From Acidovorax sp. FJL06 (GTDB lineage Bacteria > Pseudomonadota > Gammaproteobacteria > Burkholderiales > Burkholderiaceae_C): a stretch of 64,000 nt of DNA. The stretch's first letter is position 1; the number at the start of each line of letters is the position of its first letter. The notes below the pieces were generated by a model. That model made no database searches. It saw only the letters and a program-made list of their open reading frames with translations, and was not told the origin of the DNA. The translations under genes and the position numbers were made by a program. Below, one piece after another: positions 9,172 through 17,790 of this stretch. The stretch spans positions 1 to 64,000 of the forward strand of contig NZ_QAJR01000025.1 of the NCBI RefSeq assembly GCF_003852545.1. The letters are read 5' to 3'.

Positions 9172-10815
9172 ATGAAGCCGATCTGGATAGTAGATGACGA
9201 CCCCTCGATCCGCTTCGTCCTGGAAAAGGCGCTGGCCCGCGAGAACCTGCCCACGCGCAGCTTCACCCACCCGCGCGAGGTGCTCGATGCGCTGGCCGAC
9301 ATCACGGCGGGCGACCCCGCCCGCCAGGGCCCGCAGGTCCTGGTGAGCGACATCCGCATGCCCGGGGGCTCGGGCCTGCAGCTGCTGGAGAAGGTGCGCG
9401 AGCTGCAGCCTGGCCTGCCCGTCATCATCATGACGGCGTACTCCGACCTCGACAGCGCGGTGTCGGCCTTCCAGCGCGGCGCATTTGAATACCTGCCCAA
9501 GCCGTTCGACCTGCCCAAGGCCGTGGAGCTGATCCGCCGCGCGGTGGAAGAAAGCCAGCGCGAAGAGGTCACCGAAGAGCGCCAGACCGCCACCCCCGAA
9601 ATGCTGGGCCAGGCGCCCGCCATGCAGGACGTGTTCCGCGCCATCGGGCGGCTCTCCCAAAGCCAGGTCACGGTGCTCATCACCGGCGAATCAGGCTCGG
9701 GCAAGGAGCTGGTGGCGCGCGCGCTGCACAAGCATTCGCCCGTGGCGGACGGCCCCTTTGTGGCCATCAACACGGCGGCCATCCCCAAGGACCTGCTGGA
9801 GAGCGAACTCTTCGGCCACGAACGTGGCGCGTTCACCGGCGCGCAGACCCAGCGGCGCGGCCGCTTCGAGCAGGCCGAGGGCGGCACGCTGTTCCTCGAT
9901 GAAATCGGCGACATGCCGTTTGACCTGCAGACGCGCCTCTTGCGCGTGTTGTCCGACGGCCAGTTCTACCGCGTGGGCGGCCATGCGGCCGTCAAAGCCC
10001 ATGTGCGCGTGATTGCCGCGACCCACCAGAACCTGGAGCAGCGCGTCAAGGAGGGCGGCTTCCGCGAGGACTTGTTCCACCGCTTGAACGTGATCCGCCT
10101 GCGCCTGCCCGCGCTGCGCGAGCGGCACGAAGACGTGCCCATGCTCACGCGCCACTTCCTGCAGCAAAGCGCGCGGCAGCTGGGTGTGGAGCCCAAGCGC
10201 ATTGCCGATTCGGCGTTGGTGCGGCTGGAGCAATTCGCTTTCCCCGGCAACGTGCGCCAGCTGGAAAACATCTGCCACTGGCTCACGGTGATGGCGCCCG
10301 CGCAGGTGATCTCGCTGCAGGACCTGCCGCCCGAGGTGCTGGAGGCTCCGGTCTACCAGCCGTCTGCACGGGCTGGCGGCAGCGGCGCTGATGCATCCGC
10401 CGTGGTCACGGCGATGCCCGTGGCCCCCATCGCGGCGGCATCCCCCTCCGAGCTGGTGGGCGGGCTGCACCCCGCAGCGGCCCCGCCAGCCGGCATGGCG
10501 GGCGCGGGCCTGGCCTCGGCTGCTGCCACGCCCTCGTGGTCCACGGCCGATGCCACGCCGGCCCCGGTCGCGGCGGCTGTGGTTGCCTGCAGCTGGGAGC
10601 AGGCCCTGGAAACCGAAGCGCAGAAGCTGCTGGCGGGTGGTCAGCCCGAGGTGTGGGATGCGCTCACGCGGCGCTTTGAGTCGCGCCTGATCCGCACGGC
10701 CCTGGTGGCCACCCATGGCCGGCGCATGGAGGCCGCGCAGCGCCTGGGCATCGGGCGCAACACCATCACGCGCAAGATCCAGGAACTGGGGCTGGACGCG
10801 CCGGATGAGGCGTGA
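9172..10815 (+). CDS. ntrC: Nitrogen regulation response regulator NtrC (GlnG)
   Basis: Sigma54-dependent activator. The 547-aa protein has a receiver domain (1-120) with phospho-Asp in LVSDIRMPG, an AAA+ domain with Walker A GESGSGKE, the sigma54 contact loop GAFTGA, Walker B GGTLFLDEIGD, and a C-terminal Fis-type helix-turn-helix (RMEAAQRLGIGRNTITRK). A long Ala/Pro-rich linker (about residues 390-475) makes it longer than enteric NtrC at about 470 aa. Start ATG 9172 has AAGGTAAG upstream. The two sites before glnA are its likely targets. Confidence 0.95.
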   Translation: MKPIWIVDDDPSIRFVLEKALARENLPTRSFTHPREVLDALADITAGDPARQGPQVLVSDIRMPGGSGLQLLEKVRELQPGLPVIIMTAYSDLDSAVSAFQRGAFEYLPKPFDLPKAVELIRRAVEESQREEVTEERQTATPEMLGQAPAMQDVFRAIGRLSQSQVTVLITGESGSGKELVARALHKHSPVADGPFVAINTAAIPKDLLESELFGHERGAFTGAQTQRRGRFEQAEGGTLFLDEIGDMPFDLQTRLLRVLSDGQFYRVGGHAAVKAHVRVIAATHQNLEQRVKEGGFREDLFHRLNVIRLRLPALRERHEDVPMLTRHFLQQSARQLGVEPKRIADSALVRLEQFAFPGNVRQLENICHWLTVMAPAQVISLQDLPPEVLEAPVYQPSARAGGSGADASAVVTAMPVAPIAAASPSELVGGLHPAAAPPAGMAGAGLASAAATPSWSTADATPAPVAAAVVACSWEQALETEAQKLLAGGQPEVWDALTRRFESRLIRTALVATHGRRMEAAQRLGIGRNTITRKIQELGLDAPDEA

Positions 10816-10822
10816 GCGCCCG

Positions 10823-10862
10823 CCTGACAGCCTGACAGCCTGACAGCCGGATAGCCGGATAG
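10823..10862. repeat. Five-copy 8-bp tandem repeat
   Basis: Three copies of CCTGACAG are followed directly by two copies of the variant CCGGATAG. It lies between the ntrC stop and the terminator, outside coding sequence; copy number could vary by slippage. Confidence 0.9.
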
Positions 10863-10863
10863 A

Positions 10864-10902
10864 AAAGAGCCCCTGGTAGCGGCAAGCTGCCAGGGGCTCT
10901 TT
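10864..10902. terminator. Bidirectional terminator between ntrC and xth
   Basis: A 13-bp perfect stem (AAAGAGCCCCTGG and its complement) with a 13-nt loop, flanked by A-rich sequence on the left and T residues on the right, sits between convergent genes and can serve both strands. Confidence 0.85.
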
Positions 10903-10986
10903 GGCTTGGGTGATTCAGAGATCAAGGTAGAAAATGCCGCTTGCGCTCGTCCCTATTGTCTTGATAGCTATTGAATTAGTAGCAAA

Positions 10987-11763
10987 TCAACCCAGGGTGA
11001 CGACCACCGGTGTGTGGTCGCTGGGCTGCGGGTTCTTGCGTGGGGCGCGGTCCACCACACAGGCCGTCACCGTGGGCTTGAGGGCCTCGCTCACCAGGAT
11101 GTGGTCGATGCGCAGGCCCCGGTTTTTCTGGAAGCCCAGCATGCGGTAGTCCCACCACGAGAAGCTCTTTTCGGGCTGCTCGAACATGCGGAACGCATCG
11201 GTCAGCCCCAGCGCCAGCAGGGCCTGGAAGTGGTTGCGCTCTTCGGTGGTGTGGTGGATGGTTTCGCGCAGGCCTTCGGGGTCGTAGGAGTCGCGGTCTT
11301 CGGGCGCCACGTTGAAGTCGCCCACCAGCACCAGGCGCGGGTGCGCAGCCATCTCGGCGCGCACCATGTCCTGCAGCGCCTGCAGCCAGCGCATCTTGTA
11401 GGCAAACTTTTCCGAGCCCGGCTCCTGGCCGTTGACGAAGTAGCCGTTGAGCAGGCGCACGGGGCCCGCAGGCGTGTCCAGCGTGGCAGCGACGACGCGG
11501 GCCTGCTCATCCGCGAAGCCGGGGATGTTGCGCACCACGTCGCGCAGCGGGTGGCGGCTCAGGATGGCCACGCCGTTGTAGGTCTTTTGGCCAAAGGCTG
11601 CGGCTTCATAGCCCGCCTCCTTGAGCGCGTCGTGGGGAAACTTGTCGTCGGTGAGCTTGAGCTCTTGCAGGCACAGCGCATCGACCGGGTTGGCGGCCAG
11701 CCAGGCCAGCACCTGGGGCAGTCGCACCGACAGGGAGTTCACGTTCCAGGTGGCTATTTGCAT
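10987..11763 (-). CDS. xth: Exodeoxyribonuclease III
   Basis: AP endonuclease and 3'-5' exonuclease of base-excision repair. The 258-aa protein shows the endonuclease/exonuclease/phosphatase fold: ATWNVNSL at the N-terminus, LQELKLTDDKFP with the metal-binding Glu near residue 34, VLVGDFNVAPEDRD near residue 146, SWWDYR, RIDHILVS and the catalytic SDHTPV at the end. Length is as usual for the family. A dispersed repeat lies just upstream. Confidence 0.92.
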   Translation of the reverse strand: MQIATWNVNSLSVRLPQVLAWLAANPVDALCLQELKLTDDKFPHDALKEAGYEAAAFGQKTYNGVAILSRHPLRDVVRNIPGFADEQARVVAATLDTPAGPVRLLNGYFVNGQEPGSEKFAYKMRWLQALQDMVRAEMAAHPRLVLVGDFNVAPEDRDSYDPEGLRETIHHTTEERNHFQALLALGLTDAFRMFEQPEKSFSWWDYRMLGFQKNRGLRIDHILVSEALKPTVTACVVDRAPRKNPQPSDHTPVVVTLG

Positions 11764-11835
11764 GGATTTTTGGCCTTTGGCGCCCGTCCATCAAGCGCTA
11801 TTAGCTATCAATAAGTGAGTAAATGGCGGTGGTGG

Positions 11836-12327
11836 TCAGGCCGCGCGCAGGTAGGTCACGAAGCTGAACGGCAGCCCGTTGCTGCCCACCTGGCGGCTGC
11901 TGCGTGCCGATTCTGCCCATTCCGGGCCCAGCGTAGGGGCGTAGGCATCGCCGTCGAAGGGCTGGTCGATCTCGGTCACTTCCACGCGGTCGGCCAGGGG
12001 CAGGGCTTCGGCGTAGATTTGCGCGCCGCCGATCACCCACACGGTCTGGCCCGCATCGCACTGCGCCAGGGCCTCGCCCAGGCTGCCCGCACGCAAAGCG
12101 CCCTCGGCCCGCCAGTCCGCCTGGCGCGTCACCACGATGTTGGTGCGGCCGGGCAGGGGGCGAAAGCGCGGAGGCAGCGAGTCCCAGGTTTTGCGCCCCA
12201 TGACCACCGGGCAACCCTGCGTGAGCTGCTTGAAATGCGCCATGTCCTCGGCCAGGTGCCAGGGGAGCCGGTTGTCCCGGCCGATGACGCCATTGGCGGC
12301 GCGGGCGTAGATGAGGTGCAGGGGCAT
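11836..12327 (-). CDS. folA: Dihydrofolate reductase
   Basis: Reduces dihydrofolate to tetrahydrofolate with NADPH. The 163-aa protein has IYARAANGVIGRDNRLPWHLAEDM (substrate region with Trp and Asp/Glu), VVMGRKTWDSLP (cofactor binding), and VWVIGGAQIYAEAL. Start at 12327 gives the standard N-terminus MPLHLIYA; upstream codons have no matching sequence. Its place near thyA, which produces dihydrofolate, is functionally logical. Confidence 0.95.
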   Translation of the reverse strand: MPLHLIYARAANGVIGRDNRLPWHLAEDMAHFKQLTQGCPVVMGRKTWDSLPPRFRPLPGRTNIVVTRQADWRAEGALRAGSLGEALAQCDAGQTVWVIGGAQIYAEALPLADRVEVTEIDQPFDGDAYAPTLGPEWAESARSSRQVGSNGLPFSFVTYLRAA

Positions 12328-12368
12328 GGCGGGCAGTTCCTTGGTGGGGCGGCAGTCTCTCGGATGCC

Positions 12369-12977
12369 TCAGACGTGCAAGGCCGCGAGCACGCCCACGC
12401 CCAGGCCCACGGCGGCCACGCCGTACATGCCGTATTCGAGCCACTTCTTCCTGGTCAGCAGCGCAATCGCAGCCAGTGCAATCGCCACCTGCAGTGCGGT
12501 GGTGGCCTGGGCCCAGCGGTGGTGCTGGTGCATCTGGGCTTCGCTTTGCTGGTCGAAGGTGTGGGAGTCGGCTTCCAGCTTTTCGGCCACGGCCTTGATT
12601 TCGTTCTTTTCCTTTTCGTAGCGGTCCACCTTGCCCTGGTATTTGGCCTTTTCGGGCTCGGCAGGGGTCAGATCACGGGCCAGCTCGGCAAGCGACTGCT
12701 TGGTGCTCTTGGACTGGAAGTAATTCCACTGGTTGGAGGCTTCGGTCTTCTTGATGGCTGCGTCGTTCTTGAGCAGGCCGGCGTTGGCCTGCGTGGCCCC
12801 GCCCATGTACGAGAAGATGGCGCCCACCGTGGCGACGATGGCCGTGAACATGGCGATCTTGTTCATCGAAGAACCGTTGCCGCCCTCGGCGCCGTGGTCC
12901 GCGGCGTGGTCGCCGTGGGTGGCATGTTCAACTGCGTGGTCGTGGGGGCCGTGTACGTGAAATCCGCCGGAAGACAT
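12369..12977 (-). CDS. DUF4337 membrane protein
   Basis: A 202-aa protein with a His-rich N-terminus (about residues 6-30), a membrane segment at about 40-58 (AMFTAIVATVGAIFSYMGG), a charged coiled-coil middle with KVDRYEKEKNEIKAVAEKLEAD, and two C-terminal membrane segments. This layout is that of the uncharacterised DUF4337 family. It lies between folA and thyA on the same strand and may be co-transcribed with them. The His cluster might bind metal, but nothing further supports this. Confidence 0.75.
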   Translation of the reverse strand: MSSGGFHVHGPHDHAVEHATHGDHAADHGAEGGNGSSMNKIAMFTAIVATVGAIFSYMGGATQANAGLLKNDAAIKKTEASNQWNYFQSKSTKQSLAELARDLTPAEPEKAKYQGKVDRYEKEKNEIKAVAEKLEADSHTFDQQSEAQMHQHHRWAQATTALQVAIALAAIALLTRKKWLEYGMYGVAAVGLGVGVLAALHV

Positions 12978-13087
12978 GGATGCAAGTTCTCGATGTGGAC
13001 TGTGAAGAAAAAAGGCAGGGCGCAACCAGGGCGCCTTGCCCGTGGGGATCGGTCAGGGGTTGGGGGCTGTGCGGCGGCTTGCGGAGG

Positions 13088-13942
13088 TCAGACCGCCACG
13101 GGGGCCTTGATGGCCGGGTGGCACTGGTAGTCCACCACTTCGAAGTCTTCGTACTCGTAGTCGAAGATGCTGCTGGGCTTGCGCTTGATGTTGAGCACGG
13201 GGTAGGGGTAGGGCGTGCGCGCCAGCTGGGTCTGCACCTGCTCGTGGTGGTTGCTGTAGATGTGGCAGTCGCCGCCGGTCCAGATGAAGTCGCCCACATC
13301 CAGGTCGCATTGCTGGGCCACCATGTGGGTCAGCAGCGCATAGCTGGCGATGTTGAAGGGCACACCCAGAAAGATGTCGGCGCTACGCTGGTAAAGCTGG
13401 CAACTGAGCGTGCCGCGCCCGCCACTGTCCTGCGCCGGCGCCACATAGAACTGGAAGAACGCATGGCAGGGCATGAGCGCCATCTTGTGCAACTCGGCAA
13501 CGTTCCATGCGCTCACGATGATGCGGCGCGAGTCGGGGTTGGCCTTGAGGGTCTTGATCACGTCGCTGATCTGGTCGATGTGGCCGCCGTCGGGCGTGGG
13601 CCAGCTGCGCCACTGCACGCCATAGACCGGGCCCAGGTCACCGTCCTCGCGCGCCCATTCGTCCCAGATGGACACACCGCGCTCTTTCAGCCAATTGTTG
13701 CTGCTGGAGCCGGTGAGGAACCACAGCAGCTCCTGGATGATGGATTTGAGGTGCACCTTCTTGGTGGTGACCAGCGGAAAGCCCTCTTTCAGGTCAAACC
13801 GCATCTGGTGGCCGAACACGCTGGTCGTGCCCGTGCCCGTGCGGTCCGACTTGTGCACGCCGTGGGTGAACACATGGCGCATGAAGTCTTCGTACTGGGA
13901 GCGCACGGGGCGGGCGGCTGCAGCGGCAAGGGGCTGGTTCAT
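13088..13942 (-). CDS. thyA: Thymidylate synthase
   Basis: Methylates dUMP to dTMP using methylene-tetrahydrofolate, releasing dihydrofolate for FolA. Family motifs: [18 protein letters not shown] near the N-terminus, [19 protein letters not shown], the catalytic cysteine in [33 protein letters not shown], and GDCHIYSNH. The length of 284 aa fits. The start could also be the ATG at 13966, eight codons earlier; neither has a convincing Shine-Dalgarno. Confidence 0.95.
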   Translation of the reverse strand: MNQPLAAAAARPVRSQYEDFMRHVFTHGVHKSDRTGTGTTSVFGHQMRFDLKEGFPLVTTKKVHLKSIIQELLWFLTGSSSNNWLKERGVSIWDEWAREDGDLGPVYGVQWRSWPTPDGGHIDQISDVIKTLKANPDSRRIIVSAWNVAELHKMALMPCHAFFQFYVAPAQDSGGRGTLSCQLYQRSADIFLGVPFNIASYALLTHMVAQQCDLDVGDFIWTGGDCHIYSNHHEQVQTQLARTPYPYPVLNIKRKPSSIFDYEYEDFEVVDYQCHPAIKAPVAV

Positions 13943-14148
13943 GGGGCGGGAGGAGGAGCTCATCACGGTGGATCGGTGCGAGGCACGCCGCCGCTAGGTG
14001 GCGATAGCCGGGCGCGCGCACTGCAGGATTTTATGCGGCTGGCGTGGGGCCTGTGCAGGAGGCTGGTGATTGAGGCGGGGCAATCTTAATAGGGCGATTT
14101 CGCATTTCATAGAATGCCTCAACAACAAGATCACCACGGAAGGCGCGT

Positions 14149-14667
14149 ATGCGGCTCAAAGATTTTTTGCTTGTCGGAATGTTATGTCTTCCGCTTTGTT
14201 CAATGGGGAACGGTTTGACGTCCAATCTTCATCCGGAAAAATTCTGTTCGTTGGGCGCAAAGATTGGGATGCCAACAGGAGTTTTTGATAAGGGGGATTT
14301 CCCGGGATGCTCCAGCCAGCCGAAAGCGGTCACGCCTACTCCGGGGCGTAATCGCTTGAACAATACGCTGGCGTTCTATTCGCTATCGCAGCCAGGCCAA
14401 ATCCACAAACTTGAGTACTTGTCTCTCATGCTCAATGTGAATAATCCGCAAGAAGCGTCGGGAGCTTATGTCGCGCTTTTGCCTGCCGCCAACAGGTTGG
14501 CTACAGAGGTGCTTGGTCACATTCCCAAAGGGCTTGAACAGGCAATCTTGGCTGGGCAAAGCAAACGGTGGAAATCTGCTGATTGGCTCATGGAACTCAA
14601 GCGAAAAGAATGGGCTCCGGCATCTGAAGGTCATCAGCTCACTTTGAGGTTGTATCCAGCAAATTAG
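14149..14667 (+). CDS. Secreted hypothetical protein, probable accessory gene
   Basis: A 172-aa protein preceded by GGAAGG. The N-terminus (MRLKDFLLVGMLCLPLC) is a signal peptide, possibly lipoprotein-like, though no clean lipobox fits. The rest has no motif I recognise. Its codon use is visibly AT-richer than the flanking housekeeping genes, suggesting later acquisition. It lies in a small patch with a SUKH-like gene and a GNAT gene, between thyA and an oxidase, on the strand opposite to both. Confidence 0.55.
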   Translation: MRLKDFLLVGMLCLPLCSMGNGLTSNLHPEKFCSLGAKIGMPTGVFDKGDFPGCSSQPKAVTPTPGRNRLNNTLAFYSLSQPGQIHKLEYLSLMLNVNNPQEASGAYVALLPAANRLATEVLGHIPKGLEQAILAGQSKRWKSADWLMELKRKEWAPASEGHQLTLRLYPAN

Positions 14668-14726
14668 ATCTGCCCAAGATCACGGTTGGGATCAATTTTG
14701 GGGACGCGTTCCCGAGGTGGAATGCC

Positions 14727-15347
14727 TCAGATGCTGGTGCACACCCGGTGGCCCCGGTTGTCGTTCATTTCCAGAATCCACCACTGCGCCCCCGTGTTCC
14801 TGTCGATGAAGCGCATGTGCGAGGCGATGTTGGCCAGCGTTTGGCTGTCGAGGTGCAGCAGGCGCTGCACATAGTCCACCAGGTCGTCAGCCGCTTGGGT
14901 GAACTCAAAACCGTCGTGGTCGAACTCGAACACCTGTCCGGCGCACGCACCATCGGTCGCCATCAGGATGTAGTTGCCCGAGTGGGGCGTCTCGCCAATC
15001 ACCAGGCAGTGGTCGATCCAGTCGGGCAGGATGTCTTCGCGTTCTTCGTCGCTGAGGTGCTCGGTCCAGCCGTTGAAGGCCTCTTGCAGCGTGGCCCATT
15101 CGGCGGGCGGTGCGATGTAGCGGGCGGCATCGCCCGTGCTGGCGTCGTGGTACAGCAAGACGCCGCCCACGGTGGCGTAGAACGCGGGCAGCTGGCCCAC
15201 GTCGGGCAGCGGCGCATCCAGCGCTGCAGGCGGTTGGATAAGGTGCTGGAAGTTGACCGTTTTGGTTTCTTGCGGCTTGTTGATGCGTTCGCAGGTGAAC
15301 GTGCCGGCGTGTTCGGCAATGGCGCGGTGCAGGTCGGGCAGTGTCAT
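14727..15347 (-). CDS. SMI1/KNR4 (SUKH)-like family protein
   Basis: A 206-aa soluble protein. The segment from about residue 45 to 165 has SUKH-type features: AFYATVGGVLLYHD, then the Trp/acidic stretch, GNYILMATDGACAGQVFEFDHDGFEF, followed by an amphipathic C-terminal helix. SUKH proteins often act as immunity proteins against contact-dependent or polymorphic toxins, but many are orphan; no toxin gene is seen next to it. The family assignment is from pattern, not a search. Confidence 0.55.
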   Translation of the reverse strand: MTLPDLHRAIAEHAGTFTCERINKPQETKTVNFQHLIQPPAALDAPLPDVGQLPAFYATVGGVLLYHDASTGDAARYIAPPAEWATLQEAFNGWTEHLSDEEREDILPDWIDHCLVIGETPHSGNYILMATDGACAGQVFEFDHDGFEFTQAADDLVDYVQRLLHLDSQTLANIASHMRFIDRNTGAQWWILEMNDNRGHRVCTSI

Positions 15348-15365
15348 CGCGGGTCCTGGGGGCGG

Positions 15366-15833
15366 TCAGAGTTCTTGCGCGTACACGATGAATCCGTGGT
15401 GCTTGGCCAGCTTGTCATACAGCTGGCGCCCGGCGGCATTGGTCTCGTGCGTTTGCCAGTACACGCGGGAAGATTTGGCGGCACGGGCTGCGTCGTACAC
15501 GGCCTGGATGAGCGCCCGCCCCACGCCCCGGCCGCGCGCGGCCTCGCGGGTGAACAAATCGCTGAGGTAGCAGACGGGTTCGATGCGCGTCATGCTGCGG
15601 TGAAAGACGCAGTGCGTGAGGCCCAGCAGCTCGCCGCTGGCGTCGTCCTGTGCCACCAGGCAGAACATGGGCTCCGCCGCATCGTGAAACCGCTGCCAGG
15701 TGGCCTCTGTGATGGGCTCGGGCAGCGCCGTGGCGCCAAAGCGGCCGTAGAAGGCGTTGTAGCCGTCCCAGAGCGGGCGCCAGGCGGCATAGTCGGTGGG
15801 CTGTGCGGGGCGCACGGTCACGGCGGCGGTCAT
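15366..15833 (-). CDS. GNAT family N-acetyltransferase
   Basis: A 155-aa protein with the GNAT acetyl-CoA-binding pattern: LSDLFTREAARGRGVGRALIQAVYDAA contains the R/Q-x2-G-x-G/A loop near residue 100, and ETNAAGRQLYDKLAKHHGFIVY the terminal beta-bulge part. The substrate is unknown. It is on the same strand as, and 18 bp after, the FAD-linked oxidase gene, so probably co-transcribed with it. Confidence 0.85.
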   Translation of the reverse strand: MTAAVTVRPAQPTDYAAWRPLWDGYNAFYGRFGATALPEPITEATWQRFHDAAEPMFCLVAQDDASGELLGLTHCVFHRSMTRIEPVCYLSDLFTREAARGRGVGRALIQAVYDAARAAKSSRVYWQTHETNAAGRQLYDKLAKHHGFIVYAQEL

Positions 15834-15851
15834 GATCGGTCTCCTGTGGGT

Positions 15852-17267
15852 TTACTGCAGCACCCGCCCCGGGTTCATGGTGCCCTGCGGGTCCAGTGCC
15901 TGCTTGATGGCGCGCATCATGGAGAGCGCCACGGGCGACTGGTACTTGGCCAGCTTGCCGGCCTTGAGTTCGCCGATGCCGTGTTCGGCCGAGAAGGAGC
16001 CGCCGAACTCGGCCACGGCTTCGTAGACCAGGTGATTCACATGCTCTTCGTGCTCGCGCAGGAAGGCCTTGGCATCGCCATCGGCGGGCGCCTGCACGTT
16101 GTAGTGCAGGTTGCCGTCGCCCAGATGGCCGAAGTTGACCAGGCGCACGCCGGGGATCTCGCGCTGCAGCACCGCGTCGGTGTGCGCCACAAAGGCGGGG
16201 ATGCGCGAGATCTGCACCGAGATGTCGTGCTTGATGTTCAGGCCCTCTTCGGCCTGCGCGAGCGGAATGCTCTCGCGGATGTGCCACAGCTGGTGGGCCT
16301 GGGTGAGGTTCTCGGCCACCACGGCGTCGGTCACGCAGCCCAGCTCGAAGGCGGTCTCCAGCAGGGCCTCGAAGCGGCCGCGCGCATGTTCCTCGGATTC
16401 ACTGTCGGAGTTTTCCAGCAGCACGCACCAGGGGGCGTTCTCGTCACCCAGAAACGGCACGCGCAGCTGCGGCATGTGCTTGCCCACCAGGCTCAGCGCA
16501 AACTGGCCCATCACCTCGAAGCCTGTGAGGCCTGCGCCCAGCTGCTTGTGCGCCAGGCCCAGCAGGGCTACCGCGTGTTCCATCGACGGCACGGCGGCCC
16601 AGGCCGTGAGGTTGGCGGCGGGCTGGGGGTAGAGCTTCATCGTCGCAGCGGTGATGATGCCCAGCGTGCCTTCGCTGCCGATGAACAGGTCGCGCAGGTC
16701 GTAGCCCGTGTTGTCCTTGCGCAGGCCCTTGAGGCCATCCCACACCTCGCCCTGGGCGGTGACCACTTCCAGGCCCAGGCACAGGTCGCGCGCATTGCCG
16801 TAGCGCACCACCTGCGTGCCGCCCGCGTTGGTGGAGAGGTTGCCGCCGATGGTGCAGCTGCCCTCGGCCGCGAGGCTCAGGGGGAACAGCACACCCGCGT
16901 TCTGCGCCACATCCTGCAGGTTCTGCAGGATGCAGCCGGCTTCCACGGTCATGGTGAGGTTGTCGGTGTCCACGCTGCGCACCGCGTTCATGCGCGTGAG
17001 GCTCAACACAATCTGCGTGCCGGAATCGTCGGGCGTGGAGCCCACGGCCAGGCCGGTGTTGCCGCCCTGGGGCACGATGGCGGTGCCCGCCGCCGCGCAG
17101 GCCTTGACCACAGCGGCCACCTCTTGCGTGTTGGCGGGGCGCACCACGGCCAGGGCCTTGCCGCGCACGCGGCGGCGCCAGTCCTGCTCCCAGGCCGTGA
17201 GGTCGCCCTCGGTGATCACATGGGTGGGGCCAACGAGGGTGCGCAGGGTGTCAAGCAAAGTGGTCAT
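15852..17267 (-). CDS. FAD-linked oxidase, GlcD / D-2-hydroxyacid dehydrogenase type
   Basis: A 471-aa flavoprotein. N-terminal FAD-binding type 4 domain with VVRPANTQEVAAVVKAC and VPQGGNTGLAVGS near residue 65, GGNLSTNAGGTQVVRYGNARDLCLGLEVV, and RKDNTGYDLRDLFIGSEGTLGII. The C-terminal FAD-oxidase domain ends with VNFGHLGDGNLHYNV and the EHGIGELKAGKL signature. Enzymes of this group oxidise D-lactate, glycolate or D-2-hydroxyglutarate; the substrate cannot be told from the sequence. ATG 17267 begins the conserved N-terminus. Confidence 0.9.
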   Translation of the reverse strand: MTTLLDTLRTLVGPTHVITEGDLTAWEQDWRRRVRGKALAVVRPANTQEVAAVVKACAAAGTAIVPQGGNTGLAVGSTPDDSGTQIVLSLTRMNAVRSVDTDNLTMTVEAGCILQNLQDVAQNAGVLFPLSLAAEGSCTIGGNLSTNAGGTQVVRYGNARDLCLGLEVVTAQGEVWDGLKGLRKDNTGYDLRDLFIGSEGTLGIITAATMKLYPQPAANLTAWAAVPSMEHAVALLGLAHKQLGAGLTGFEVMGQFALSLVGKHMPQLRVPFLGDENAPWCVLLENSDSESEEHARGRFEALLETAFELGCVTDAVVAENLTQAHQLWHIRESIPLAQAEEGLNIKHDISVQISRIPAFVAHTDAVLQREIPGVRLVNFGHLGDGNLHYNVQAPADGDAKAFLREHEEHVNHLVYEAVAEFGGSFSAEHGIGELKAGKLAKYQSPVALSMMRAIKQALDPQGTMNPGRVLQ

Positions 17268-17334
17268 GGGCAAAACGGTGTGGTCAGTGCATGGATGGGA
17301 TGGGGCAGGGCGCTGTGCTGGCGGCATCAGGGGA

Positions 17335-17769
17335 TCAGGGGGCCGGCGCACTTGCGCTGGCCTCTGCCGCAGCTGCCTTGGCGTTGCGCTGGCGCACGCG
17401 CACATGCAGCGTGCAGGCCGTGAACAGTACCAGGCACAGCGCCACCTCGGCCCAGGCCAACCATTGCGATGGCGGCTTGTCGCTCCAGCCCCGCACAACG
17501 CCTTCGGTGAAGTACAGCCAGATCACCAGGCTGACCCAGCGGTAGGTGTACATGCGGTTCTTGAGGATGCCCGCCAGCGGAATGCACAGCGGCAGGGCCT
17601 TGATGGCCAGCCAGGTGCCGCCGGGCCGCACGGGGGCCAGCACCAGCTCCCACGCAAGGCACAACACGATCAGCGCGAGCAGACTGCCCGTGGCCAGCCA
17701 GCGTGTGGCGGCAACGCCCTGGTCGGAAGGTGGGAGAGGGGAGGCGGGGGCGGTCGGGGATGCGGTCAT
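17335..17769 (-). CDS. DUF2069 membrane protein
   Basis: A 144-aa protein with four hydrophobic segments (about residues 25-45, 55-72, 78-95, 103-120) containing KALPLCIPLAGILKNRMYTYRW, a stretch typical of the small DUF2069 inner-membrane family. Function unknown. The C-terminus is Ala-rich. It is divergent from yihY with only 21 bp between starts, so the promoters must lie in or across the neighbouring gene starts. Confidence 0.8.
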   Translation of the reverse strand: MTASPTAPASPLPPSDQGVAATRWLATGSLLALIVLCLAWELVLAPVRPGGTWLAIKALPLCIPLAGILKNRMYTYRWVSLVIWLYFTEGVVRGWSDKPPSQWLAWAEVALCLVLFTACTLHVRVRQRNAKAAAAEASASAPAP

Positions 17770-17790
17770 TGGGGTGGCATCATATCGGCC

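Noticed and set aside
14748-17423. 891-codon plus-strand frame across the SUKH, GNAT and oxidase genes
   Set aside because: It spans three well-supported minus-strand genes and its protein is His/Val/Gly-rich without motifs.
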